A stretch of 64,000 bases of DNA from Chrysemys picta bellii (Eukaryota; Chordata; Testudines; Emydidae), in assembly GCF_011386835.1 (NCBI RefSeq), contig NC_088799.1, positions 77,395,302 through 77,459,301 on the forward strand. The letters are read 5' to 3'. The first letter of the stretch is position 1. The number at the start of each line of letters is the position of its first letter. The notes under the pieces were generated by a model. That model was not told the DNA's origin and did no database searches. It saw only the letters and a list, made by a program, of their open reading frames with translations. Below, piece by piece: positions 13,391 to 23,575 of the stretch. The translations under genes were made by a program, and so were the position numbers.

Positions 13391-15119
13391 TCATTGCTTA
13401 GGTAAGCTGAGCTGTACTCCTAGTGGGAGAGAGTAGCATATTAAGCTATGATATGTGTAGACAACAGCATGGGAGGTCCAAGGAGATCCCTTTCCCTACA
13501 GCACCGAATGGGCATTCTGGGGGCCTGATTTTCTTCTCACTTACACCAATAGAAATCAGACTTTTCTGGTTTTCCAATTTTTCACCAAAATCAGTACGAT
13601 TATACCTATTATTGCCTAGAACAATCCTTGAAATTTTGGAATTGATCGGATGTGGCCTTCAAAAGTTACCATGTTACAAGCAGACAGACAAACAGAGAAA
13701 TACAATCAGCTGAGTATAAGGACTTGCTTCCCTCAACATGAGATTTCCTCTATCTCAAGCATGCCTCCCGCTCCTGAGATACAGAGGAAAACTCATTTAA
13801 TCATCCCAGATCCATAAGTGTGGAAAGTAGGGTTGTCTTCCATGGCCATGTTGCTTCACCCTTGCTGAAGAGAAATGGCAGGCATTATGGTTCCCCATAC
13901 ACAAAGGAAGCACTCTTTCGTCTCGGTGGCTTTTATTTCAGATTAAAGAAAATAGAAAAGAAAGAAAAAAATAAATATAAAGTCTCCATGAGAGAGAAAC
14001 TCTAGTTGCTCACTCTTTCAGTTCTGCATTTCTGCACCAGGTGTGTAGATTTCTGTAGGTATAGATTTTAAATCAGTTCAGCTCTTAATAAGGGCAGTTA
14101 AAAAAACCCACAACTATTCTCCATACTCTTCCATTCTTTAATTCCAGAAGGGAGGCCTTTCCTAGTCTGACTCCACCTCTACCTCCTGAAAACTAAGGTC
14201 CTTTCAGAAATAAATGCTCCTCCCCCCCCCCCCCCCAGTGGAGGAGAAAACTGGGAAAGCCTCACTCAGCCTGATTCACCCTCCCCACAATAAGAGGGGT
14301 TCTCTTGGACTCAGTGTAAATCAGGAGTAACTCCAGTGTAGACAAGGCAGACAACAGCAGTGGTGGCCATGGCTGGTGACAGTAAAACTCATGAGGTCAG
14401 ATCCAAGCCCTATAATTTAGTTTTAAACAAATGACTTTTGGGAGTGTGGTTACGCATAAGAACACCAATAAGCTCCAACCACAGTGTACATCCGCTCTAG
14501 CTGAGACTCTAACAATAACTCTGGCTTTAGCAGAGCCAGGGAGTGTGACTCAGACCCACAGAGTATAGCTAACAATAGCTGTGTGAAAGAGAGGTTCACG
14601 AGGCTTAAAATTTTAGTCAAAATGTTAAAATCACAATTAAAGGAGGCGGAGAAGGGTTGAACTTTTACTGTAATTTTATGCACGGTAACCAGTTTTGATT
14701 ATAACTTTATAACAAAAGACATACTCTTAAAAAACAATGCTAAGATCCTTTGAAAGAACACTGTTTCCTTCTTAGCATCATCCTGTTTAAAGAGTCACTG
14801 AGACCATAAGTTGTCCAGAAGGAATTGAAGATTTATGAAATATACTAGAGAAAATTTTAAAAAGGGCCTACGCTGAACAGTGTGAGCCTGGCATCGAGTC
14901 AGACCTGTGAAAAATGTCTTGTCAGGTTTGCACCCGGGTCCCACCATTCTAGGAAGCACATTTAGATTTTGTTTTCTAGAAGACATGTCATACCTAAAGG
15001 GCCCCAAGGTTCTTCCCAAAGACCAGAGGCCATGAGTTGTATGTTTCGGATTCAGGAACCAACCTTGCAACAAGATTTTAAGAAAAAAGTCTCTTCATTA
15101 TGTCACAGTCTTTAAGACA
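13391..15119. other. non-coding, nothing recognised
   Basis: Unique sequence with a C run at 14,223-14,236. A minus-strand frame at 14,795-15,073 adjoins the LINE fragment and may be decayed LINE sequence, but I cannot align it. Confidence 0.45.
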
Positions 15120-15400
15120 GGAGCAAACCCTCATAGTGAACTGAGGACCTTTGACCACGGCTGATGGCCTCACACCAGGCACTGTGTGAATCCATGTGAA
15201 TCCATGACTCTCTGGGGAAGCCTCACAGGTAATGCTAGGTAGGGTCAGGGCGTGCACCTCTTTGTGTGTTGATGGAGAAGTTGAGAGCTCAGGATTTGGC
15301 GCTGACAGCACATAGAGAATGCCTCTAGCCACTCCAAGTCTGCCTGGAAGAGAGTCCAGGTTTCTGACCCATATAGCAATACCTTTTACGTACACACAGG
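15120..15400 (-). pseudogene. non-LTR retrotransposon RT C-terminal fragment
   Basis: Reading the minus strand from 15,383 gives VLLYGSETWTL, then LEWLEAF and CQRQIL: the 'LLYGSE.W.L...LE.F..RC.R.IL' signature near the C-terminus of many LINE reverse transcriptases. After a frameshift, LPSIT (about 15,225-15,241) matches the next family motif. The fragment has at least one frameshift and no upstream catalytic domain, so it is dead. It is not the CR1 3' end found elsewhere in the window. I cannot name the clade. Confidence 0.7.
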
Positions 15401-15429
15401 GCCAAACTGAAGTCATAATTTGGTTTCTG

Positions 15430-15665
15430 CTGCAGAGGTCGGTTTTGATGAATTTTTCGACTGAAAAATGTTGAGATTTATTTTGTAAATGGTCAAAACA
15501 TTTTATTTTGTCATTTTCTAAATGACAAATTTCATTTTTCCACTCTGAAATAACTTTTTGGTGTGAAATGTAAGCTAATTATAGTAAGAAAAATGGCTGA
15601 AGATAAAACTAAACGTTTGGGGGGATTTTCGGTTCCTGAAAAATGTTCAAGATTTTGACTTTCAG
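15430..15665. repeat. AT-rich 'tgaaaaatg' repeat
   Basis: Dense with 'gactgaaaaatgttgag' and 'ctgaaaaatgttcaag'-type words. Similar sequence occurs at 16,960-17,290 and 34,050-34,290, which suggests a dispersed family of low complexity. Confidence 0.4.
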
Positions 15666-15994
15666 CCCTGATTCTAGATGCCAAATTTTTTCAAAATCTC
15701 TCAGACTTTCAGAGGACAGGAACATCATTTCCCACCCAGTTCTATTTGAAAATACAACCGCCCTGTAGAAACACTGGAGCATGGCTGATCTTCTTCCTCT
15801 CGCATTTGTATAATTTGAAAGATGCTGCAATTTGCTGTTGGTATGGTTACATTTTTAATGACAACAGGATTAGCACTTCAAGAGCTCCTCAGCTGGCTCC
15901 CATGACAGGATGTCCAGGTTCCTCAGTGGCCCCTGGAGAGGACCATGCTACCCTGCCACGTCCCCACCCAATAGTTTCTCTAGGAGCCCCAGAG

Positions 15995-16287
15995 AGTACA
16001 TGTTTACACTGTGATAAAAAAACAGCGTCCCCAAGCCTCAGAGCCTGGGTCAGCTGGCTTGGGCTGTGGGACTAAAAATAGTAGTGTAGACATTTGGACT
16101 TGAGGTGGAGCCCAGGCTCTGAGACACTCTCTCCCCTTACAGGGTCTCAGAGCCCTAGCTCTTGCTTGACCCAAATGTCTATACTGCAATTTTATAGCTT
16201 TGCAGCCCAAGGCCATGAGCTCAAGTCAGCTGACTTGGACCAGCTGCAGCTGTGCCATGGGTCTTTTATTTAGTGTAGACATACCCA
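15995..16287. repeat. MITE, 'TCTACACT' type
   Basis: The left end 'acatgtttacactgtg' is roughly inverse to the right end 'agtgtagacatacccagtg'. The interior has repeated 'gtagtgtagacat' and 'cagagcctgggtcagctg' words typical of internally palindromic MITEs. Confidence 0.5.
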
Positions 16288-16704
16288 GTGTGACCTTATT
16301 TTTAGGGGTGGGGGGAACATGGTTACATCCCAGCAAGGTTCAAAGTCAGCTCATTGATGCAATTCCAGCTGAGAGGTATTTAAATTCAGCACGATAAAGA
16401 GGGACTAGGTTACTTCCATGGGAGAGGGAAACAAGGCTCTTGCTAACCAGAAGCAAGAAGTGCTAAGAAAACTGAGGAGTGAGCTTTTTACTAATGTGTG
16501 TACGTGTTTTGTGGTTTGGAATTTACTGGCTGTAATGCACCATGGCAGGAATGCAGCACCCACAGACTTTTGTCAAGTGTGTGAAGATCTTCTCCAACTA
16601 CTCAAAAACCACACACAGAGGTTTTTATGTCTAAAGCTGACTCTCCTAAGATGTGTCCTTCTAACAGTCTAGACTCTCCCTGGTCCTGGCACAGGTACAC
16701 ATCT

Positions 16705-16905
16705 CTTAGGGCCAGATTTCCAAAGGTACTAAACATGCAAATAGGTGCCTAGTTTCAAAAGTGCCTAAGCTGGTTAGGTCATTAACACCCAATGATTTCA
16801 AGGACACGGACACCTAACCTGCTTAAGTGCTTGAGGAAATCCCACTTGGTGCCTAGCTGCATCTTTAGGCACCTAAATACTTTTGAAAATCTGGCCCTTA
16901 GTGCT
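16705..16905. repeat. ancient palindromic MITE, TTA-flanked
   Basis: GGGCCAGATTTCCAAAGGTA near the left end is inverse to TACTTTTGAAAATCTGGCCC near the right end. TTA flanks both termini (cTTAggg ... cccTTAg), which fits a 3-bp target duplication of the PIF/Harbinger type. Confidence 0.65.
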
Positions 16906-16959
16906 AAAGTTCCATTGCTCTGCCCTGGAATTTATACACACAACTCTTGATATTATTAA

Positions 16960-17290
16960 TAATACAGATGGATGAATTTTTCTTTTTTTGTTTTTTCCCC
17001 CCAAACAAGGCTTTTTAATCAAAATGGAAATAGCCATTTTCAACAAAATGTTTTTATTGAAAAAAGTGAAAATGGAAGATTTTTTGGTGGCTGAAAACTG
17101 AAAAAATTCAGCTGACAACCAATCCCCGCCCCCGCCCCTTTTTTTTTTGGCTGCAAAACCCCAAAACATTTTGACCTGACCCCCAGACTTTTTTTTTTAA
17201 AAGAACAACCAAAAACTTTCAAAGAAACATTTCTAAGAACATTAGAACTTTTTTCTGTCAAAAATGTGCATTGGAACAAAAAACCATTTC
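16960..17290. repeat. AT-rich 'gaaaatttt' repeat
   Basis: T/A-homopolymer-rich sequence with frequent 'tgaaaa' and 'aaacattt' words, similar to 15,430-15,665 and 34,050-34,290. Minus-strand open frames here are Lys/Phe-rich and not protein-like. Confidence 0.4.
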
Positions 17291-17309
17291 TTGAGCTAGG
17301 CTGTTCTCA

Positions 17310-17572
17310 GTGGTGGCAGATGACAGAACAAGAAGCAATGGTCTCAAGTTGCAGTGGGGGAGGTCTAGCTTGAATATTAGGAAACACTATTTCACTGGAA
17401 TGAGTTACCTAGGCAGGTGGTGGAAACTCCATTCTTAGAGGTTTTTAAGGCCTGGCTTGCCAAAGCTCTGGCTGGGATGATTTAGTTGGCCCTGCTTTGA
17501 GCAGGGGGTTGAACTAGATGACCTCCTGAGGTTTCTTCCAACCCTAATATTCTATGATCAGCTCTAATCAAT
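17310..17572 (+). repeat. CR1 LINE 3' end
   Basis: The + strand carries the CR1 3' end: 'aggaaacactatttcactgg', 'aggcaggtggtggaaactcc', 'gggggttgaactagatgacc', 'tcttccaaccctaatattct' and a final 'atgatc'-like terminus. It is 5'-truncated, as CR1 copies usually are, and retains no intact RT frame. Confidence 0.85.
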
Positions 17573-17781
17573 AATAATCAAAAAATCTAAATACTTTGTT
17601 CTGGTGGACCAAAGGGGCTGGATAACTGTATTAAACAGACAGACAGATTCCCCTGTGTAGGGGAATCCTTGAGTGGCATACAGTTGGTGTAGCCAGCTCT
17701 ATGCAATCTACTCCTTGCCCAGAATGGTCCTTATACTGGAGACATGTGGTTGGGGCAATTCAGGGCTGGCAGAACTGCATA
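17573..17781. other. short spacer
   Basis: Non-coding spacer between the CR1 end and the palindromic MITE. Nothing recognised. Confidence 0.4.
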
Positions 17782-17789
17782 GGTTAGAA

Positions 17790-18124
17790 CAGGGGTCGGC
17801 AACGTTCGGCACACAGCTCGCCAGGGTAAGCACCCTAGCGGGCCGGGCCAGTTTATTTACCTGCTGACGCGGCAGGTTCAGCCGATCGCGGCCCCCACTC
17901 GCTGCGGTTTGCTGTCCCGGGCCAATGGGGGCGGCAGGAAGCCGTGGCCAGCACATTCCTCGGCCCGCGCCGCTTCCCACCGCCCCCATTGGCCTGGGAC
18001 AGCGAACCGCAGCGAGTGGGGGCTGCGATCGGCCGAACCTGCTGTGTCAGCAGGTAAATAAACTGGCCCGGCCTGCTAGGGTGCTTACCTTGGCGAGCCG
18101 CGTGCTGAATGTTGCTGACCCCTG
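17790..18124. repeat. palindromic hAT MITE, perfect 8-bp TSD
   Basis: The 335-bp element starts CAGGGGTCGGCAAC and ends in an inverse version (GTTGCTGACCCCTG). It is flanked by GGTTAGAA at 17,782-17,789 and 18,125-18,132, identical 8-bp duplications diagnostic of hAT insertion. The two halves are near-perfect inverted copies over about 150 bp, CpG-rich and able to form a long hairpin. The open frames inside are by-products of GC-rich palindromic sequence. Confidence 0.92.
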
Positions 18125-18132
18125 GGTTAGAA

Positions 18133-18698
18133 CAATGGTTCTCCACTTTTTTCATAGAATTACCCCATGTTACAACACAGAAAAGGTTCAGGACTGCCCC
18201 TCCTCCAGAGTTTTGGGATCCCTTCCTGTCTAACTCTAAAGAAAGGGAGGATAATTTTGACATGTCTGGACCTGTTTGCATCTCTCCCTGCCTTTGGGTT
18301 CTGCAATGCCTAAGGGATAACACATGAGTTATTACTGCCGTTTCAGATATGCACTAGGGACAAACTGGCTCCCTGCCAGGCCCATGGGAGCACAAGGTGG
18401 CTTCCAGCCACCTTTTCTGTTTTACTGGGCTTCTGTACCAATCAGGCTTGGGCAGGCTCAAGGATCTGGCCCAATGCCTTCTGCCTACAGAATCTCAAGC
18501 ACCTTACACATATTAATAAAGTTAGCTCACAATGCCCCTATGAATTAGGCTAGTAATATTATGCCCATGAAAAGAGAGGTATTCTGTGATTAAATCCCCT
18601 ATTTTCAAAAAAGGCCACAGATTCTAGCTGACTGTGTTTTCAGGTGCCCAGCTTGACACAGCTAGGGCCTTACTTTCAGAAATGCCTGCCATTACAAT
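18133..18698. other. non-coding; possible old repeat fragments
   Basis: Around 18,480-18,600 the sequence resembles a MIR-type element (aatattatgcccatgaaaag). Near 18,600-18,690 are words of the 'ggcc...gattttca...gtgcc' ancient palindromic family also seen at 16,705. Bases 18,691-18,698 (ATTACAAT) form the left TSD of the next element. Confidence 0.4.
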
Positions 18699-19096
18699 TA
18701 GGGCTGTCGATTAATCGCAGTCAACTCACGCAATTAACTCAAAAAAATTAACTAGGAGTAAAAAAATTAATCGCACTGTTAAACAATAGAATACCAATTG
18801 AAATTTATTAAATATTTTTGGATGTTTTTCTACATTTTCAAATATATTGATTTCTATTACAACACAGAAAACAAAGTGTACAGTGCTCACTTTATATTAT
18901 TTTTGATTAGAAATATTTGCACTGTAAAAATAATAAACAAAAGAAGTAGTATTTTTCATTCACCTCATACAAGTACTGTAGTGCAATCTCTTTATTGTGA
19001 AAGTGTAACTTACAACTGTAGATTTTTTTTTTATTACATAACTGCACTCAAAAACAAAATAATGTAAAACTTTAGAGCCTACAAGTCCGCCCAGTC

Positions 19097-19330
19097 CTAC
19101 TTCTTGTTCAGCCAACCTCTAAGACAAACAAGTTTGTCTACATTTACAGGAGATACTGCTGACTGCTTCTTATTTACAATGTCACCTGAAAGTGAGAACA
19201 GGAGTTTGCATGGCACTTTTGTAGCCGGTGTTACAAGATATTTAGGTGCCAAATATGCTAAACATTCATATGCCCCTTCATGCTTCGGCCACCATTCTAG
19301 AGGATATGTTTCCATGCTGATGCTGCTCAT
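19097..19330 (-). pseudogene. hAT transposase C-terminus, short arm of copy 1
   Basis: The minus strand encodes a 77-codon frame containing the hAT dimerisation motif (PLEWW..H...Y..LA.LA.KYL..PAT..PC..LFSLSG), then VNKKQ, SPVNVDKLVCLR.WLNKK and a stop. It has no BED finger or catalytic core. It reads away from the element centre toward the left terminus, mirroring the arm at 19,435-20,031. Confidence 0.85.
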
Positions 19331-19434
19331 TAAAAAAATAATGCTTTAATTAAATTTGTGACTGAACTCCTTGAGGGAGAATTGTATGTCTCCTGTTCTG
19401 TTTTACCCACATTCTGCCATATATTTCATGCCTT

Positions 19435-20031
19435 TTGTTTCATGTCTCGGATGATGACCCAGCACATGTTCGTTTTAAGAACACTTTCACAGCAGATTTA
19501 ACAAAACACAAAGAAGGTACCAATGTGAGATTTCTAAGGATAGATACAGCACTTGACCCATGGTTTAAGAATCTGAAGTGCCTTCCAAAATCTGAGAGGG
19601 ACGAGGTGTTGAGAATGCTTTCAGAAGTCTTAAAAGAGCAACGCTCCAATGCGGAAACTACAGAACCCAAACCACCAAAAAAAGAAAATCAATCTTCTGC
19701 TGGTGGCATATGACTCAGATGATGAAAATGAACCTACGTCGGTCTGCTCTGCTTTGGATTGTTATCGAGCAGAACCCATCATCAGCATGGATGCATGTCT
19801 TCTGGAATGGTGGTTGAAGCATGAAGGGACATATGAATCTTTAGCGCATCTGGCATGTAAATATCTTGCGATGCCGGCTACAACAGTGTCATGTGAACGC
19901 CTGTTCTCACTTTCTAAACAACTTGCAGGAAAGTTGTTTAGAAAGTGAGTTTACTTTCTCACAAGACGTGGGCAGCATTATCTCCTGCAAATTGCAACGA
20001 AACTTGTTTGTCTGAGTGATTGGCTGAAGTA
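19435..20031 (+). pseudogene. hAT transposase C-terminal third, long arm of copy 1
   Basis: The first frame has the hAT (Ac/ZBED-like) features FKNTFTADL and LRIDTALDPWFKNL followed by CLPKSE. A frameshift near 19,700 leads to SDDENEPTS, then ISMDACLLEWWLKHEGTYES and PATTVSCERLFSLS, the C-terminal dimerisation domain. A short duplicated or inverted insert (about 19,915-19,945) interrupts the end before CLSDWLK and the stop at 20,029-20,031. Frameshifted and lacking the N-terminal two thirds, so inactive. Confidence 0.85.
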
Positions 20032-20396
20032 GGCTGAATGGACTTGTAGATTCTAAAGTTTTACATTGTTTTATTTTTCAGTGCAGTTATTTTTTGTATA
20101 TAATTCTACATTTGTAAGTTCAACTTTCATGATAAAGAGATTGCACTACAGTACTTGTATTAGGTGAATTGAAATATATTATTTCTTTTGATTTTTACAG
20201 TGCAAATATTTGTAATCAAAGATAAACATAAAGTGAGCACTGTACACTTTGTATTCTGTATTGTAACTGAAATCAATATATTTGAAAATGTAGAAAACAT
20301 CAAAAATATTTAAATAAATGGTATTCTATTATTGTTTAACAGTGCGATTAATCACACGATTAATTTTTTTAATCGCTTGACAGCCCCAATTACAAG

Positions 20397-21453
20397 TGAA
20401 GTCAGTGGGAGTTGTGGAAGCTCCGACATAGGACTGAAAACCAGCACTTCGAAAGTTGCATAAAGGGTGAGGCTCATGGGGCTTGCCTATCAGGGCTCTC
20501 AATACATTCAAGTTGTTTAGAAAAGTTATTTGACTGTTTGGATGCTCATCTCAATCCCAACTGCAGTTCCAAATTACTGTCCAAAACTACCTGTCACATT
20601 AGAAATTCTGAAAGAAAATACCTTCATTCTTTAAGGTCCCATTCTCTGGTTTCCTTTGTGAGATCATCATTTTTGGAACACGGGTTGCGTTATTCTAAGA
20701 CTTCTCCTAGCTGAGGAGCTTTCAGTTGTGTTTAGTTCAGACTTCATTTGTCATAGAGAAGGTATTTTTCTTTTCTGAGTTAGCTTCTAGTAAATAGATC
20801 AAGAATTCAGAAATCAGTTAAAAAATGGTAGTACCTGTTTCCCTTAACAGTTGGAATACTGAGCACTTTTCCTTGCTTTGTGATATATGTTTTACTTTAA
20901 GGTAAGTTTTTTTTGTTGCCATAATAAAATGCTCCCATCCTGAAATGTTATCATATTTGTTTTCCTTTAGGCTACACCTGTCACAGCCAGTCAGTATCCC
21001 AAGTCACTTCCTGTAGATGTGTATTACATAGTGTTGCAAATACCTTAAAACTTCAGTTTGAATCTGTAAGATGCATACTCAAATGTCTGCTAAACACAGA
21101 ATGCAGAAGCAAATGAGCTATTCACAGTCATCTTCTATGGGCTGCTAGGGCTGAGTGAAGTTGGGGAAAAAACTCAGAAAATTCTCTCTGATTTGTTTTT
21201 TGAGTCCTGTCCCGCTGTGCAAAGTACCCCAGGGAGCACTCACGGCTCTCCCTAAATTCCTAGCGGTGTGCTGAGGCCACGAGCTCTGTGCCTTGTCACC
21301 CTTATCCTCCCAAAGGATGATTTGTCAATAGCTCTGGAAGTTTCATTTCTTGTCCCTTTTCCCAATTTTTCCTTCACAAGAGATGATTTGGCTGACTTCA
21401 GTGGAGTCACACTATCGTTGAACATAGCCCAGTATGTTTAGTTAAATTTATTA
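20397..21453. other. unique spacer between the fold-back hAT copies
   Basis: About 1.06 kb of AT-rich sequence with no recognisable gene or repeat. Its ends are the target duplications of the two flanking elements. Confidence 0.5.
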
Positions 21454-21828
21454 CTTATTATTAGGGCTGTCAAGCAATTAAAAAAATTAACTGCAATTAA
21501 GTGTGCGATTAATCGTGCTGTTAAACAATAATAGAATACCATTTATTTAAATATTTTTGAATGTTTTCTACATTTTCAAATATATTGATTTTAATTACAA
21601 CACAGAATACAAAACGTACAGTGCTCACTTTATATTTATTTTTTATGACAAATATTTGCACTGTAAAAAAACAAAAGTAGTAGTATTTTTCAGTTCCCCC
21701 ATTACAAGTACTGGAGTCAAATCTCTTTATCGTGAAAGTTGAACTTACAAATGTAGAATTATGTACAAAAAATCTGCATTCAAAAATAAAGCAAGGTAAA
21801 ATTTCAGAGCCTACATGTCCTCTCAGTC

Positions 21829-22441
21829 CTACTTCTTGTTCAGCCAATTGCTCAAACAAGATTGTTTACATTTGCAGGAGATAATGTTGCCCGCTTCTTG
21901 TTTACAATATCACCTGAAAGTTAGAACAGGCATTCACATGGCACTGTTGTAGCCGGCACTGCAAGATATTTACATGCTAGATGCGCTAAAGATGAATATG
22001 TCTCTTCATGCTTCAACCACCATTCCAGAGGACATGCGTCCATGCTGATGATGGGTTCTGCTCGATAATGATTCAAAACAGTGCAGACCAATGCATGTTC
22101 ATTTTCATTATCTGAGTCAGATGCCACCAGCAGATGGTTGATTTTCTTTTTTGGTAGTTGGATTCTGTAGTTTCCACATTGGAGTGTTGCTCTTTTAAGA
22201 CATCTGAAAGCATGCTCCACACCTGGTCCTTCTCAGACTTTGGAAGGCACTTTAGATTCTTAAACCTTGGGTCGAGTGCTGTATCTATTCTTAGAAATCT
22301 CACATTGGTACCTTCTTTGCGTTTTGTCAGATCTGAAGTGAAAGTGTTCTTAAAATGAACAAGTGCTGGGTCATCATCCGAGACTGCTATAACATGAAAT
22401 ATATGGAAGAATGCTGGTAAAACAGAGCAGGGGATATACAA
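21829..22441 (-). pseudogene. hAT transposase C-terminal third, long arm of copy 2
   Basis: The minus strand reads SDDDPALVHFKNTF, LRIDTALDPRFKNLKCLPKS, then after a frame change NEHALVC, AEPIISMDACPLEWW, HLACKYLAVPATTVPCE and a decayed terminus. It is parallel to the long arm of copy 1 but with different breaks, so the decay was independent after insertion. Confidence 0.85.
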
Positions 22442-22494
22442 TTCTCCCCCAAGAAGTTAAGTCACTAATTTAATTAACGCATTATTTTTTTAAT

Positions 22495-22710
22495 GGGCGT
22501 CATCAGCATGGAAGCATGTCCTCTGGAATGGTGGGCATATTAATGTTTAGCATATCAGGCATATAAATGCCTTGCAATGCCGACTACCAAAGTACCATGC
22601 AAACGCCTGTTCTCACTTTCAGGTGCCATTGTAAATAAGAAGCAGTCAGCATTATCTCCCGTAAATGTTAACAAACTTGTTTGTCTTAGAGATTGGCTGA
22701 ACAAGAAGTA
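22495..22710 (+). pseudogene. hAT transposase C-terminus, short arm of copy 2
   Basis: The plus strand encodes SMEACPLEWW, a small deletion, CLA..A.KCLAMPTTKVPCKRL, FSLSGAIVNKKQSA, LSPVNVNKLVCLRDWLNKK and a stop at 22,708-22,710. It matches the short arm of copy 1 (shared VNKKQSA and SPVNV.KLVCLR.WLNKK) better than it matches the long arms. Confidence 0.85.
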
Positions 22711-23116
22711 GGACTGAGTGGATTTGTAGGCTCTACAAGTTTTTTACAATTTTGTTTTTGAGTGAAGTTATGTAATAAAAAAATCTACATTTGTAAATTG
22801 TACTTTTATGGTAAAGAGATTGCACTACGTACTTGTATGAGGTGAATTGAAAATTACTATTTCTTTTATCATTTTTACAGTGCAAATATTTGTAATCAAT
22901 AATAATAATATAGAGTACTGTACACATCGTATTCTGTGCTGTCATTGAAGTCAATATATTTGATAATCTAGAAAAACATCCAAAAATATTTAATAAATTT
23001 AAATTGGTATTCTATTATTTAACAGTGCGATTAAAACTGCAATTAATCATGACTGATTAATTTTTTGAGTTAATCGTGTCAGTTAACTGCAATTAATTGA
23101 CAGCCCTACTTATTAT

Positions 23117-23575
23117 TATTTATTTGTATTGCTGTAGTGCTCAGAGTCCCCAATCAAGGGCTAATTGGGCTGGGCACTTTACACTAAATCTGAATCCTTG
23201 TCACACTGTCAGATGTCATTTAGGGCACAAACAAGGCTCCTCCACCTATCTATCATGCTGTTTGCTGGAATGGCTACCTTGTTGTTTCTATAACTAACTC
23301 TTTCATGAAGATAGATTATTGGCCTATGGCTCAACCCTCCACTTGGAGAACCAGTGGGCTGCTTTTCATCTGGTTCCTACTCTTTGACCTGTCCAGCTTG
23401 GGTGGTCTTACCAGGAGTTAAGACACATGCCAGCATAGCTTACAGGGTCAGTGAAACATACAAACTTTCCCACAGCATCAAAGTTCCCAGGCAAAGAGGT
23501 GCTGCACACACACATAATAAAAAAGGCAGTCACTGCCCTCAAAGAGCTTACAACCTGAATAAATCCTGTTAATAT
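23117..23575 (+). repeat. ancient amniote interspersed repeat, ends only
   Basis: The start 'tatttgtattgctgtagtgc' and the end 'ctcaaagagcttacaacctg' match a conserved dispersed repeat I recall from amniote genomes. The ~330 bp between them look unrelated, so the element is either internally diverged or interrupted. Confidence 0.45.

Larger units (their letters stand above)
18699..20388. mobile_element. fold-back hAT element, copy 1
   Basis: The 1,690-bp element starts TAGGGCTGTC and ends GACAGCCCCA, flanked by ATTACAAT (18,691-18,698) and ATTACAAG (20,389-20,396), an 8-bp duplication with one mismatch. Both halves derive from the 3' end of a hAT transposase gene. The left arm reads on the minus strand and the right arm on the plus strand, each running through the C-terminal dimerisation domain to the stop and the 3' terminal sequence. 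So the 5' half of the parent has been replaced by an inverted second copy of the 3' half. It is non-autonomous. It has the same structure as 21,462-23,108. Confidence 0.92.
21462..23108. mobile_element. fold-back hAT element, copy 2 (opposite orientation)
   Basis: A 1,647-bp element with termini TAGGGCTGTC / GACAGCCCTA and a perfect 8-bp duplication, CTTATTAT at 21,454-21,461 and 23,109-23,116. Here the long transposase arm is on the left (minus strand) and the short arm on the right (plus strand), the mirror image of copy 1. The central junction also matches copy 1 in reverse complement: 'catgaaatatatgg' against 'ccatatatttcatg', then 'acaattctcccc' against 'gggagaattgt'. Confidence 0.93.

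Noticed and set aside
17708..18323. 93-156 codon frames on both strands
   Set aside because: They arise from the palindromic hAT MITE, which reads alike on both strands.
19435..19713. 92-codon hAT-like frame considered as a domesticated ZBED-type gene
   Set aside because: It covers only the transposase C-terminal part, is frameshifted, and sits in a bounded mobile element.
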